Positions 11,736 through 23,750 of a stretch of DNA of 64,000 bases are shown here, piece after piece; within the stretch, counting starts at the first letter, position 1; each line of letters starts with the position of its first letter. A program made the translations under genes and the position numbers. Source of the DNA: Symsagittifera roscoffensis (taxonomy: Eukaryota; Xenacoelomorpha; Acoela; Convolutidae); assembly GCF_963678635.1 (NCBI RefSeq), contig NC_087063.1:76155617-76219616 (forward strand), read 5' to 3'. Below the pieces are notes generated by a model. It saw nothing but the letters and a program-made list of their open reading frames with translations, did not search any database and had not been told where the DNA came from.

Positions 11736-13683
11736 CTTGTTTTTATTTTTATTAACAGTTGCCTTCGAATGATAATGCATGGGTTTTCAAGCTATTGTTT
11801 TATTGGACCTTTACTGGTAAAATTTTATTTGAAACTTTTTTAAAAGCAGCATATAAAACCAAGGCTAATACAGACATAAAAAAGAAAAGAGCAAATGAAA
11901 TTCAGATTCAGCTGTTTGATATATAAAACCATTCTCAATCGCTTCGGGGGTACTGAGTAATTGGGACTACAATTGGTATTCGAACCAAGTCGGGGGTAGT
12001 AATCTATCATTTCTAATAAATTTGGTTGTTTTATAGAGCGATAGGCCAAAAAGCCGAAGCGCCAACATACCGAAAATAGGATTAACATTCCAACAAAGCC
12101 AAAAATTTATTTTTTTATGCAAAAATAACAACAGATTGTCATTGTTGTTATGCAATTGTTAGGTAATTCTGATGTAAGTTTGTTAATCTGATGACTGATG
12201 CAATTTCGGCTTCAAGATATGGCGGTTTGTAGACATGGCGGTTTGTGGATTATCCACCGCTTTCTAGACTTTGGGGGCTTTAATAACTTGGGTGTGCCAA
12301 GTAGATTTTTTTCATCTGCACACATATAAGTGAAATAATTTGGCAAATCGTGGAGACGAATCCACAGTTCATTAAAAATCCAATTTAAGGGGAAATTGAA
12401 GGAAATAATTATAATTCATGAGATAGGACAGAAAGCAATCAAAATGGCGCCATGTTGATGTTAGATTGAGTTTCGCATTTGTTTCACAAAATTGAAATGT
12501 CCAGCATTTCAAATTTCATGAGGTTAATTTGGATTCAATGTTGTTTTTTAGGCAATGAGTTTCAGGTAGCACGTATAGTACGAATCGATTTTAAAACTAT
12601 GCGTTAGAAATTGTACTATAAAATTTAAAAATGATATTTAATTGGTTGGATTTGGCTCCCTCAACGCCATAAATTGTCCTTTTTACTTTTAAACAACCGC
12701 ATAACTTGAAATTTTTTCATGACTCAAAAAATCTACAGAACTTAATAGCTGCCATTTTGTCTTCCCGAGCTGACAAATTTCACCAAAAATCTGGAGGATT
12801 TTTTGCGTAGTAAATTAACAGCCATGCTCGTTCACATCTCATTTTTGATGAAACTCAAAAGTTCAATTTAGTTAAGTTAGGTTAAGACACCCAAAATGAA
12901 GTAGAAATATACGGGCTGTTCAGCTCTTTAAGGATACCCGCGGTGCACCGACAAAAGAGCGCGTACCAAAAGAGCGCACTTTTAAGTACCAAAAGTACCA
13001 GTTTTAAGTACCTGCGCCCTGTGTAAAATTTACATGAAAATTGTTTTTGTTTATTTTTCTTGGATGAATATTGTTGCCTCACCTCAGGCAAGGAAATCAA
13101 AACGTTCTGCCCACATGAGAGTCAAAAACTTTAAAATAGAAAAACGAAAGTCTCTCTGGCTCTGAGAGTTTGAGGCTTTTTCGCTTATTTAAAGTTTCTT
13201 TTGCGCTAATCAAGAGAGCAGCTTAGAATATTTTCCAACATGCATATTCCCCTCTAATCATTGTAAGCTGGGGTTAACTTCGCATCTAAAAATATCATTT
13301 CTCTATTTTAAGGGAACCTTTTGGTATATAAGTTAATCCACTGAGACATATGAATGCCGCCGCTGATTTTTTGAAGACCGCCTGCAAACCGACACCTCGC
13401 TTGCAGATTTTAGATACAACATATAAATTCCATCATTTCCCCCAGTCTCTGTAAAACACTTTCGGAGAAACAAAAAGAGTTCAAACGATTTCAATCTTCT
13501 TTCAAAGTTTGATCAGATGCAAATGATCTATAAAGTGATTAACATTGCATCATTAAACTGACTGTACAGCTATCGCAGTTTTGAACCAGGTTTATGATCC
13601 AAACGCCCTTTTTGATGATGCTTCAATCATTTAAAAACCAGGAGTAATTTCAATAGAAAACGAGCAATAGAAAACAAAGTAAA
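11736..13683. other. AT-rich sequence, no gene recognised
   Basis: Small ORFs only. Two short local repeats: 'ATGGCGGTTTGT' twice near 12221-12248, and 'AAAAGAGCGC' twice followed by 'TTTTAAGTACC' repeats at about 12952-13015. Confidence 0.5.
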
Positions 13684-14227
13684 ACAAGACTGCTCTTATC
13701 AGGGCAAAGCCCTGAAAGTTCCGACTGCCTTTTTAAATTTATGGAGCAGTAATAACATAAACAACATAAAAAAATTAAATAAAATAAAATAAAATGAAAA
13801 ATTTTTTTTTTCTAAAATTTGAAAGTTTTTCTATGAAAATCATTCCCCCACACGCCATATAAAGTACAAAACAATAGATTTCGCTCCTTTTAACAAATCA
13901 ATTATGGCAAATAAGCTTCTTACAACCAATTTGGAACGATTTCTAAGAAGGATTAATTCTCCGCTTACGCGTTAATAGCTCGAATTATATCGCGCGTCAA
14001 TTGTCCCAAATTGGTCAAAATGGCAATATTTAAACCCTCATAACTTTAGGAAAAATGATCACAGGTGAAATATCTTTTCAAATTTAAGCTCAAGACAACA
14101 ATATCTTTCGAATGATATAGAAAATTTCCGTCAAAAATGGCTAGTTAAAAAGTCGAACTTTGTCTGAAGAAAAAAAAACCCACCCGAGCACAAATATTCC
14201 GTTACTTTCGTATCTAAAGTCGGAACA
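13684..14227 (-). mobile_element. Helentron-like element, array unit 1
   Basis: First of four head-to-tail minus-strand units. Tail CAAGACTGCTCTTATCAGGG with an intact hairpin; head ends ACTTTCGTATCTAAAGTCGG. The first base of the next unit follows the last base of this one without spacer. Confidence 0.8.
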
Positions 14228-14776
14228 ACAAGACTGCTCGTATCAGGGCGAAGCCCTGAATGTTCCGACTGCCTTTTAAGGTTTATGGAGCAGCAGTAAT
14301 AACATAAAAAATTTAAAAAAAATAAAATAAAGTAAAATAAAATGAAAAATTTTTTTTTTCTAAAATTTGAAATTTTTTAAATAAAAATCATCCCCCACAA
14401 GCCATATAAAGTACAAAAAGATAGATTTCGTTTCTTGTAACAAATCAATTATGGCGAATAAGCTTCGTTCAACCAATTTGAAACGATTTATAAGACGGAT
14501 TAAATCTCCGCTTACGCGTTAATAGCGCGAATTATGTCGCGCGTTAATTGTCCCAAATTGGTCAAAATGGCAATCTTTAAACCCTCATAACTTCACGAAA
14601 AATGATCACAGGTGAAATATCTTTTCAAATATAAGCTCAGGACAACAATAGCTTTCGAATGATATAAAAAAATTCCGTCAAAAATGGCTAGTTAAAAAGT
14701 CGAAATTTGTCTGAAGAAAAAAAAAACCCACACCGAGCACAAATATTCCGTTACTTTCGTATCGAAAGTCGGGACA
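14228..14776 (-). mobile_element. Helentron-like element, array unit 2
   Basis: Complete unit with intact hairpins (TCAGGGC-GAA-GCCCTGA read on +; CTTTCGTATCGAAAG). The interior holds the conserved 'CTCCGCTTACGCGTTAATAG' and 'CGCGCGTTAATTGTCCC' blocks. Confidence 0.8.
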
Positions 14777-15281
14777 ACAAGACTGCTCGTATCAGGGCGA
14801 AGCCCTGAATGATCTGACTGCCTTCTAAGGTTCATGTACTAGTTTTCTATTCAAGTATTTGACGAGTGCTTCAAAAAATTGAAAAAAAAATATTTGAGAT
14901 TTTTTAATGAAAAATTTCCCCACACGTTATTTAAAATGCAAATAGATTTATTTCGAATAGAGCAAGTTTTTAAATAGACCAAGACGCATACTTGAATCCA
15001 ATTTTGAACGATTTCTACGAGAGATTCAATCACCGCTTACGCGTGAATACCACGAATTATATCGCGCAATAATTATCCCATATTGGCCAAATTGGGAATC
15101 TTTAAACTCTCATAAATGTACTAAAAATGATGATAGGTGAAATTTGTTTTTTAAATTTGAGCTCAAAACCTTCCGAATGTTAAAACAAATTGTCAAAAAT
15201 TGTTAGCTGAAAGGTCAAAATTTGCCTGGAGAAATTACCCGAGCGCAAATTTTCCGTCGCTTTCTTTTTAAGTCGAACAAG
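14777..15281 (-). mobile_element. Helentron-like element, array unit 3 (diverged)
   Basis: Intact tail (CTGCTCGTATCAGGGCGAAG) but a much more mutated body, ending with a degraded head 'CGTCGCTTTCTTTTTAAGTC'. The mix of young-looking tail and old body is notable. Confidence 0.7.
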
Positions 15282-15690
15282 AAGACTGCTTGTATCAGGG
15301 CAATGCCTTGAATGTTCCGACTAAATTTCAACCACTTTGGAGTAGTGTCGGCTGAAGCAAAAACAAAAAAGTATATAACAAAAAATGAAAATAATTTATT
15401 TTGTTTCAAACGGCCTTGAATGTTCCGTTCCTACTACTTTTCAAGCTTTTTGGAGCAGTGTCAGTTTGAGCAAAAACAATAAAAATATAACAAAATAAAA
15501 TTATTTAAACTTTTTTTGTTTCAAAAACCATCACCCAACGCGCTATGTGAGTACAAGGGGATATATATTTTGCATGTGGCAAAGTTTTAAAGTTTTAAAT
15601 TGACCAATTGACACGCTTCAATTGAATTGGGAACGGTTTCCAAAACAGGATGAATCTCCGCCTAAGTTGATAGAACAAAACCTATTGCGC
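15282..15690 (-). mobile_element. Helentron-like element, array unit 4, truncated
   Basis: Tail 'GACTGCTTGTATCAGGGC' is followed at 15413-15445 by a second partial tail ('CCTTGAATGTTCCG'), so two tails are stacked. Recognisable sequence fades after 'GGATGAATCTCCGCC' near 15660; the head is missing. Confidence 0.6.
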
Positions 15691-17540
15691 CTATATTCCA
15701 AATATAAAACACAAGAAAACCCTTTAGAACAGAATTAATTTTTTGAAACTTGAATTGATTACATAGCAAAATGGAACTGAATGCTTAATTCAATTCAAAA
15801 TTTATGTTTCATTTTGCAAAATATGGAAGCTAAACAAGAAAAAGAACAAGAAAAAAAACAAAAAATTCCAATTAACCCACTTCTTAATCAATTTTAGTAT
15901 AAAAGGACTTTATGATGCGCTTCGAAAGAATTCAAGATGCATAATTACCATAACAAGTGCAAAAACCAAGATTTACTATGGTAATCCACGACTACGGTGA
16001 TATATCCTTAGGATTTTTTACCTTAAGAAATATCCTTTAGAATAATTTATTCAAATTTCAAACTTTAGCTGACTTTGATGGTTACTATCCTCCTTGCCGA
16101 AAAAACAAATACCCAAAAATTTACATTGCTTTCTTTTAAATTTTGAAGAAATTTTTAAAAAATAATGTTGATTTTTTTTTACTTCCCACATTTGAATTGA
16201 AAAAAAAAAGAAATAGGATGATCTACTAAGATGAATTACAAAACGATTTTGATATCTAGTTAACGACCATTGCCAACCCTAGAGCTCTAGTATAACATAC
16301 GATGGTTAAGCCAAATAATTGTAGACCAAGCTAGCATCACCCGTTTAATGACTTAGTTGGTGGTGTTAGTTTCCCGCAGTGACAAAACGAATTTGAAATA
16401 GACATTTTTACAGATAATTTACCATCTAAAAATCGATTTAAACCAGCCCATTTAAATACCTAAAATGAAAGCAAAAATAAATCGGTTTTTCTGCTTATCA
16501 AAATAATTTAAAACCTTGGTACTTTGCAAGGTAGTGAAATCCATCGAAATCAGAACAATATTTATTGGCCTTAATTTTTGCTTTGTTTTAAATCTTAGGA
16601 AAATTGTTGTACTCAAGAGCAATCTCTATAAAGGCTACAGAAAACCAATGTCAGTCAAGGAAAATGTAAGACTTCAAAATGATGAAATGAGGGAATCCAT
16701 TTTGAGTTTTGCAAATCTAAGGGTTCCCGTTTAGATAGAAATTATAAATTGAAATAATGCAAAGTTTCTCGAAATGTTATTTATATTTTTACGTTCTGTG
16801 CAAAATTTTGTAGCGCAATCGACTGCCAATTAACATCAGTGGAATAAAAGTTGATCAAATTTGATTTTAAGGTTTTTTTCTGAATAAATCTAATCATTTT
16901 TATATCAATTCAATTCGATTCTTTTTAAATTTCACTGAATTGTTTGTATAAAAATGATGATAATCCAATTTTTTTCAGAAGGATTTGGTTCTTTATTGGA
17001 ATTTTTAGACAATCACATTTAATATTTTGAGCGCTGTACCAAGCACTTTCAATTCAAATTAAGTTGCAAACGTTTTTTTAATCTATATATGGAAGAAGAA
17101 GTGCAATATTTGTAACAATTTTTGGACGAGCCATACGATATCCAGTATTGGCATTATGCGCTCAACATTTTGCAGCAGGCTTTCTTAAGCCGACTAAATC
17201 TATCAAATATTTGTGCAATCGAACACGTTAAACCTAAGAACAATCAGTTTTTCTTTTGACTTGTAGAAAATTAATTTTGAAAAAGTAATGTTGAATTTTC
17301 TATAAGTAGATCAAAATTGACCAACAAGAAAAAATGAAGTCGTAATTGAGCAAGCTTGACAAATCAGCTGAAGCAAGACTTGCAGAAAAGTTATTATTCA
17401 GTTTTTACCCTTATGATAGCAAGTGTATTGCAATTGGGTACTAGACTTTTTTCCTACCGTACACAACTTTGTTCACAGGACTTATTGCACTCATTGAACT
17501 GGTGGTACCTTAGTTCATACAAATTTCAAAATTTGTAGTC
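15691..17540. other. AT-rich sequence, no gene recognised
   Basis: No convincing ORF (longest 72 codons at 16516-16734, no motif) and no recognised repeat. Confidence 0.5.
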
Positions 17541-17544
17541 TCTC

Positions 17545-17700
17545 TTGCACGCTTGGCCTGGGGGTAACAAACACGCCTGCGACGATTAATGTCCAGGGTT
17601 CGAATCTGACCAGGACTAAGTTTTTTTCAAACGGTATTTCTTGCGGTTCAAAAAAAAATTCGGCCTACTATTTGTCGGCTTAATTTTTGTCGGCTTCCAC
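17545..17700 (+). mobile_element. tRNA-derived SINE-like module 1 (A and B boxes visible)
   Basis: 'GCTTGGCCTGGGGGTAAC' resembles a pol III A box, and 'GGTTCGAATCT' at 17597-17607 matches the B-box consensus at 10 of 11 positions, 43 bases apart as in a tRNA gene. The T arm does not pair well and no acceptor stem closes, so this is a tRNA-derived repeat or pseudo-tRNA and not a working tRNA. Followed by T-runs and 'GTCGGCTTAATTTTTGTCGG'. Confidence 0.5.
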
Positions 17701-18109
17701 ATCTAAAGATCGTTAAATTTAGCTGTAAACATTTTAACAGCAGTAGTTTCTAGAATTTTGAAAACCCAGCCGAATCAAAATTTGGTTTTCACATTGGTTG
17801 TGATTTAACCAGCTCGATTTGTTAAACGTTCAATTTTTTTCTTCATTTTTTTTCGTCTTTTTTTATTGGTTTAAAGTTTTTCGGCCTAATTAATATCGAC
17901 TTAGTGACCTCTTATTGGGTCGTTTCATCTGAAAAAAAGTATCTGCGCGTGTGTGTGCTCTGACGGGACTTGACATTTTTTAAGGTTTAGAATTTTTCTG
18001 ATTTTATTTTTGGCATGAAAGGTTTGCTGCTCATGCTCTTTCGGCTTTGTTACCGCTTGGTAATTATAATTCAAGTCCAATCAATTATTCAGCGCATCTT
18101 CCTTAGAGA

Positions 18110-18350
18110 TAAAACAACTGCTTGAGATGGTAAAGATTTGCGGTTAAAATCCGGCCGGGCCTTTTTTTGTAAACTGTTTGTTTGTTGCCAGCTTAGTTCG
18201 CTTCAGTTTGATTCCAAATGTTTTAACCCCATGCTTGAGACGACAAAATCTGGGAGTTTAATTCTAGTCGAGACTTGTTTTTCTTGCAATTTTTTTGGCT
18301 AATTTAGATTGTTGTCTATCAGCTTATTTTTGTCTGCTTAGTTCCCCAGA
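18110..18350 (+). repeat. Degenerate tRNA-like modules 2 and 3
   Basis: Two further segments (18115-18215 and 18228-18350) repeat the order of module 1: 'GCTTGAGA', a degenerate B box (GCGGTTAAAATCCGG; GGGAGTTTAATTCTAG), a CCGGGCC/TCGAGACTT block, then a long T run and a 'CAGCTTAGTT/TCTGCTTAGTT' motif. Old copies of the same family. Confidence 0.4.
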
Positions 18351-20099
18351 AACAATTGTTTTGAAAACTTGGCTTATATAAAGCTTTCTCAAAGCTTTTT
18401 GTAGAGTGTCTAATGGTGCAGGCTTTTTTGTTCCGGATATTTTGTGCGTTTGTTGCTAATTTTTGATTTTCATAACATTTATATTTGAATCGCAAGTGGT
18501 TGGAAGCTCAGCTTCGCCTCTGTGTTGAATTTGTTATTTATTAGGCTAACGACCTGTACATCTTCACTGAATTTTAAAAGATAGCGGTTATCAAACGGTG
18601 AAATGCATTAACGTTTACGATTATATTTATTTGCGATTACAGCTAATCTCGACTAACTTGTGATAATTTGATAACATTTAAGAAAATTGCTCATTTCAGG
18701 AAAGCCCTGATTGCTGTAAATAACCTTTGCGATATTTGAAAAAGTTCAAAAAACACAATAAAACAGAGAGGTATTGCAGGGTACTTCTATAGAAACGGTC
18801 AAAAAATCAAAATTTTAACTTTTACGAGTACCAGAGCTTTTTGTGTCAAAAATTCTAGGTGTAGTCGCGTATGCAAAAGAAATTACCACAACCCGTTTCT
18901 TGGTTTGCACCCAAAATCTCCGATATTTGAGGGTATTTTTTGGTAAAAATCATGAAACTGAGAAAGCAAACACTCAAAAAATGAAAAAAATGAATTTTCC
19001 GAGGACGTTAACTTTTCATGTAAAAAAAGTGCCAGTGACCGCTATTGCAGGAGAGTTTACCGCTACTCGTTTTCTCTGTTGAAATCTCAAACTCAATTTG
19101 GAAGGGAATCAATACGAGGCTAAACTGTGCACTGATTACTGAAAAAGTTTTGCGTCTGTATGTTCCTGATTCCTGTCTTTAAACATGTTCAAGTTTTGTC
19201 AGAATGATCAAAGAACACAAAAGGAGAACAAAGGGAGCCTTCTTGTTGTGGAATTCAATTACAATTCACAAAATACACAATTGGCCTCGTAGTAGTTTTC
19301 GAGAGAAATTTAAAAAACGTTCAAAAAATCTGAAATTAGATTATACCGAAAATAATCATTTTAAATGTTACAAAAAATCTGGTCGCAGCCGCTTATGGAG
19401 TAGATTTTCCATCCTGCTTTGTTCAATGAATACAAAAGCTCAGATTGGGTAGGTTTCTTTATGACAAAACGACTTAAAAAAACATTGGTCAAATATTCCC
19501 CCACAGACTTTTTCGATGGCTGTAGACAAAGGGGTAGAGCAAAAAGAGACCAGGGGAGTTTACAGGCACACGAAAATGTAGGCGGTCTTTCCATAGATAC
19601 ATTTTTTTGTAGGAAGGCTCTAGAGAAAAATACTTATTTGCAAAAACTGATGATAATTTCCAAAGCTTCTCAAAAAAAATAAAGAAGAAAAACCCAATCG
19701 ATTTTACTTTTATAATACCTATTTTAGAACAGCAGGAGTTCTAGGCAAACAAGCCATGCAGAAAATCAAATAAGTTACAATCCTTACCCATTGGAAACAA
19801 GGCCGACAATCTTTGAGCAAACACCAGAAACAAAAACGGAATTTTTTTGTTGAAAAAATTCAAAATTTCTAAATCAAATGAAATCACACTGTAGTCACTA
19901 GTACTCACCAAAGAGTTTGGTTTAAATTCTCATAAAATCGAGCATGTCAGCTGAATAGCAGCATCATATGAATCACCGATTTTATTCAACTAGTTGTTAA
20001 CCCGAAAACAGTCTACATTCCGATTTGATAACGCTTGCTAATCGCGAGCGTAATTATATTTTTAAAAGTAATTGTTTGATATTATATATCAATGAAATT
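18351..20099. other. AT-rich sequence, no gene recognised
   Basis: Overlapping short ORFs at 18843-19682 (77-87 codons, both strands) show no family motif or splice context that would support a gene. Confidence 0.5.
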
Positions 20100-20475
20100 T
20101 TTTTTTTGTGATGTTACAAACCTACTTTCTTGGCTAATGTTGAGCAGAAAGTGCTACATTTTCCCTCAAGCAACTATTTGGGCGGCCATTTAACTACTTT
20201 CAACTCAATTGGGGATAATTTGGCAGTGAGAGTATTTCCTCGAGTTAGTTTCGCACTGATAAAGCTTTGAATATTTTGCGCGTATTTTTTTTTTAGCTCA
20301 AACTAGCCAAATTAATCACAAGTAACTTTTTTTTCAAGTTTGTGCTGAAGGCGTCAATATTTTGGCGATACAAAAAAAGTTTCTTCGAAATACCAAAATT
20401 AACGTCGAATAAAGTCTGAATAAATTAACCAACCCAAGCGCATTCCCTCACTTCTATCAAAAGTTGAAACAAAAA
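20100..20475 (-). mobile_element. Very old Helentron-like element
   Basis: Only the order of blocks survives: 'CAACTCAATTGGGGATAATTT', 'ATTTTGCGCGTATTTTTTTT', 'CTAGCCAAATTAATCACAAG', 'AAAGTCTGAATAAA', 'ACCAACCCAAGCGCA', then a remnant head 'AAAAGTTGAAAC'. Confidence 0.4.
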
Positions 20476-20702
20476 CAGGATTTTTCTCAAATTATTTGTA
20501 AGTTATTAGCTGTATTAATGTGTTCAATTAGCATATTAAAGTTGATTTTATAGGTGTGAGCGGCGAATCACATCGAAGCGAGGCAGTTTGAACATAGACC
20601 TAATGTCAGTTACGTGTTTATTGAGGTTTCTTAAACGTTTTGCAAATATTTGAGACATCTTAAATTTAAATGTAGTCTCGCTTTTTATGCGCATATGAAG
20701 AA

Positions 20703-21236
20703 AACAAGACTGCTCGTATCAGGGCCAAGCCTTGAATGTTCCGACTGCCTTTTAAGGTTTTATGGAGCAGTAATAACATTAACAACTGAATGTAATAAAA
20801 TAAAATGATTTTTTTTTTAATTTGAATTTTTTTTATGAAAATCATCCCCCACACGCCATTTAAAGTACAAAAAGATATATTTAGCTCCTTGCTACAAATC
20901 AATTATGGCAAATAAGCTTCTTTACACCAATTTGGAACGATTTTAAGACGGATTAACTCTCAGCTTACGCGTTAATAGCGCGAAATATATCGCGCGTTTA
21001 TTGTCCCAAATTGACCAAAATGGCAATCTTTAAACCCCCATAACTTTACGAAAAATGATCACAGGTAAAATATCTTTTCAAATTTAAGCTCAGGACAACA
21101 ATAACTTTCGAATGATATAAAAAATTCCGTCAAAAATGGCTAGTTAAAAAGTTGAGATTTGTCTGAAGAAAAAAAACCCACCCCGAGCATAAATATTCCG
21201 TTACTTTCGTATCGAAAGTCGGAACAATAACTTTCG
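20703..21236 (-). mobile_element. Helentron-like element, near-intact
   Basis: Tail 'ACAAGACTGCTCGTATCAGG', body with all conserved blocks and head ending ACTTTCGTATCGAAAGTCGG plus AAC. Flanks read A|CAAG...GGAAC|AATAAC, that is T|GTTCC...CTTG|T on the element strand. Confidence 0.8.
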
Positions 21237-21648
21237 TTTTATCAATATGAGCGAGCTTGGATCGCACACTTTCAATTAAAATCTTCCATGAGAAATCGAT
21301 AGAGCTAAGCTGACTCGCAATTGTACATAAATTAATCCCAAGCTAATTGCTAGAGAACTGGAAAAAACAACTGTGCAAAATGAATAAATTATTCATTGTT
21401 CCGACCATTGAACACAAGGAGAAACTACCCAAAATCATGTACTATAAATAATAGTCAAAAATGGTTTTATCCCCTCTACAACATGAAATGTGTCTCATGT
21501 ATTGACAAGATACGAGAAAAAATTGTTCGTCGCAACAGTTCAGATTGTAAGTTTTAAGCTCACCGCAAACGCTACGCCTCAAATTTGATTTTTTTAAAAA
21601 CTTTTTAATTGAGATCTAGTAACAGATTTGTTGCTCCGACTTTAAAAA

Positions 21649-21900
21649 AAAGACTGCTCGTATCAAGGCTATGCGCTGAATGTTCCGACTGCTTTTTAAG
21701 GTCTATGGAACAGTGATAACTTAAAAAAAATAATTGTAAAAAATAATCAAAAATGAGGTTTTTTTCTGAAAATCATTCCTCCGCATGCCATATAAAGTAG
21801 AAAGTGCTAGATTACGCTCCTAGGAACCACTAGTTATGGCAATTAAGCTTCTTTCAACCAATTTGGAATAATTTCTATGACGGATTAAATCCCCGCTTAT
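21649..21900 (-). mobile_element. Truncated Helentron-like element (tail half)
   Basis: Tail 'AAGACTGCTCGTATCAAGGC' with a mutated hairpin. The copy stops abruptly after 'AAATCCCCGCTTAT' at 21900. Confidence 0.65.
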
Positions 21901-21961
21901 TAAATTTTTCAGTCATGGTGTCGACTGCCCACTAATCGGTCAGATGTAGTTTTGGAGATAT

Positions 21962-22015
21962 ATTCCACCCACCCGCAAATATTCCACCCACATGGATATT
22001 TTCCACCCACACTCA
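21962..22015. repeat. Short tandem repeat, ~18-bp unit
   Basis: 'ATATTCCACCCAC' recurs three times with small changes ('ATATTTTCCACCCACACTC' last). Confidence 0.7.
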
Positions 22016-22089
22016 ATTTTTAGTGCAGTATGATACAGTTTGCGTTTGTTATTGCCATCCTTGAATCACTTAGCATTGCTTAATTCGAA

Positions 22090-22390
22090 TTCGACTAATT
22101 TCTCAGCAGGCTTATTTGCCGCTAACGTTATGCCGATAACGCTTAATTTAATTATCCCAAATTGGCCAAACATGCAATTTTCAAAACTCCATATTTTCTT
22201 GAAGAAAAAAAAACGATTGCGGCAGATATCTATTTTTTTAAATTTGAACTTGTGGCCTTAATGCTTTCATGGTTTTGATGAACTACTTTCAGATGGCATA
22301 AAAAACACCGTTCATAGGCGCCTGGTTAAATTGCTTGAAGAAAAGGAAAAAAAAACTATAGCGAGCTTGTGGAGAGCCAATAGAGCTCGA
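22090..22390 (-). mobile_element. Degraded Helentron-like fragment (head half)
   Basis: 'AGCAGGCTTATTTGCCGCTA', 'TTATCCCAAATTGGCCAAAC', 'TTGCTTGAAGAAAAGG' and 'ATAGCGAGCTTGTGG' give the remaining blocks after the break at 21900, but in a much older state. Confidence 0.45.
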
Positions 22391-22487
22391 AATTAAAATT
22401 GAGTAATTAAACAAAAAGTCAAAATTTTCGGCAAAATAAGGTTCGGCCAAATGACCCTCAGCAAAATGTTCAAAAATTTTAACCCCC

Positions 22488-23461
22488 CCGCACCGGAGTT
22501 CCATGGATAATAATCGATTATAATGGAAAAATGTTGTCTAAAATGTTGTCATTATAATCCATTATAATCCATTATAATCCATTATTGTGGCAAATTTAGA
22601 CCACGTAATCGATTATGTGGTCATATAAATCGATTTTTTTGAAAAATAAAAATCCATTATAATCCATTATAATCGATTATAATCCATTATTTTTGTCACT
22701 GAAATCGATTATTTTTGCCAAAATAATCCATTATAATCCATTTAATTTTTAGAACTAAATTCGATTATTTTTGCAAAATATTGCAAAATCTGCGAGAAAT
22801 TTGCAGAATTTATGCCATGTCTTTTACTACATGGCATGTCTCAACGTCATCCCCTCGCCCCCTCAAGCTTCCCCCTCCCCATCAGCGTAAGGGGTAGGGT
22901 AAACTGGGGGGGGTTTAAAAAAAACTGGGATAAAAAAACTTATGATTATTATCCATGGAACTCCGGTGGGGGAAGCTATGAAAATCTAATTCAAACCCCT
23001 GAAATTTTAGTTTTATTAGGATTTTGGTAAAAAAAAACAGTGAAATGAAGTGTTAGTTAAACTGCGATGAATTTAAAAAGTAGAGACAAAAAAATGTAAA
23101 TTTTATTCTGAAATGTTACATTTTATGAAACGTAATTCGTAGCAACTGCACTAAACAGGAAATGAGATAATTTTGAACAAAATTGTAAATTTCAAGAATA
23201 ACCCCTCGAAAAAATCCATTATAATTGATTATAATTGATTAAAAATGGATTATTTTGCCTCGAAAACAAGTTTCATTTTCTTTCAAAAATAATCGATTAT
23301 AATCGATTATAATCGATTATATTCGGATTTTATTGATTAGAAAAATAGTTTCATTATTATCCATTTTTAATCGATTATAATCGATTATTATCGAAATTTA
23401 TTGAGACAGACCACGAAAGTTCAATATAATCGATTATTATCCATGGAACTCCGGTGCGGGC
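22488..23461. mobile_element. TIR element with ATCGATTATAATCC arms and a C-rich core
   Basis: The left end (22488-22525) and right end (23425-23461) are inverted copies: CCGCACCGGAGTTCCATGG followed by ATAATAATCGATTATA, about 35 bp. The arms consist of many ATAATCGATTATAATCCATT repeats. The centre (22845-22925) is C-rich then G-rich. A third copy of the terminal motif lies inside at 22945-22970. No ORF of note. Related partial copies occur at 36580-36860 and 63140-63720. Confidence 0.7.
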
Positions 23462-23492
23462 CCCGTTTGTAAAGTTTAATCCAACTTAAAAC

Positions 23493-23493
<1 letters not shown>

Positions 23494-23541
<48 letters not shown>
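23494..23541. repeat. (TA)n microsatellite
   Basis: An uninterrupted run of about 24 AT dinucleotides abuts the MITE at 23545. Confidence 0.95.
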
Positions 23542-23544
<3 letters not shown>

Positions 23545-23545
<1 letters not shown>

Positions 23546-23743
23546 GATCTACTTAACAATCCCCCTTTTAGTACAAGGGAGAGTGCGATTGTTAAGTAGA
23601 TGAAATCAGCAAACTTTCGACCAATCAGACTGCAGAAAAATTCGAAATTTAAAAACAACGCTCTAGTCTTAACTGACTGCTTTTATTTATAAGGGTGGCA
23701 AATCTTTAGTAGATACCATAGGGGGCGATTGTTAAGTAGATCC
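23545..23743. mobile_element. Small MITE with ~21-bp terminal inverted repeats
   Basis: GGATCTACTTAACAATC plus a C run (23545-23565) is mirrored by a G run plus GATTGTTAAGTAGATCC (23721-23743), with one extra base. A third copy, GATTGTTAAGTAGAT, lies inside at 23588-23602. Length 199 bp and no coding capacity. Superfamily not assigned because target duplications are unclear (left TTT, right TTT). Confidence 0.75.
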
Positions 23744-23750
23744 TTTTTTT

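Noticed and set aside
13684-15690. CRISPR-like or satellite array
   Set aside because: Unit length about 500 bp, no spacers, and the same unit occurs singly elsewhere with T/T flanks; this is a transposon array.
17545-17620. A functional tRNA gene
   Set aside because: B box is good but the T arm and acceptor stem do not pair; better explained as a tRNA-derived repeat.
19204-19682. Overlapping ORFs on both strands as a gene
   Set aside because: No motif, no splice sites in agreement, and none is favoured by composition.
23476-23658. Minus-strand ORF with an Ile-Tyr repeat
   Set aside because: Translation of the (TA)n microsatellite.
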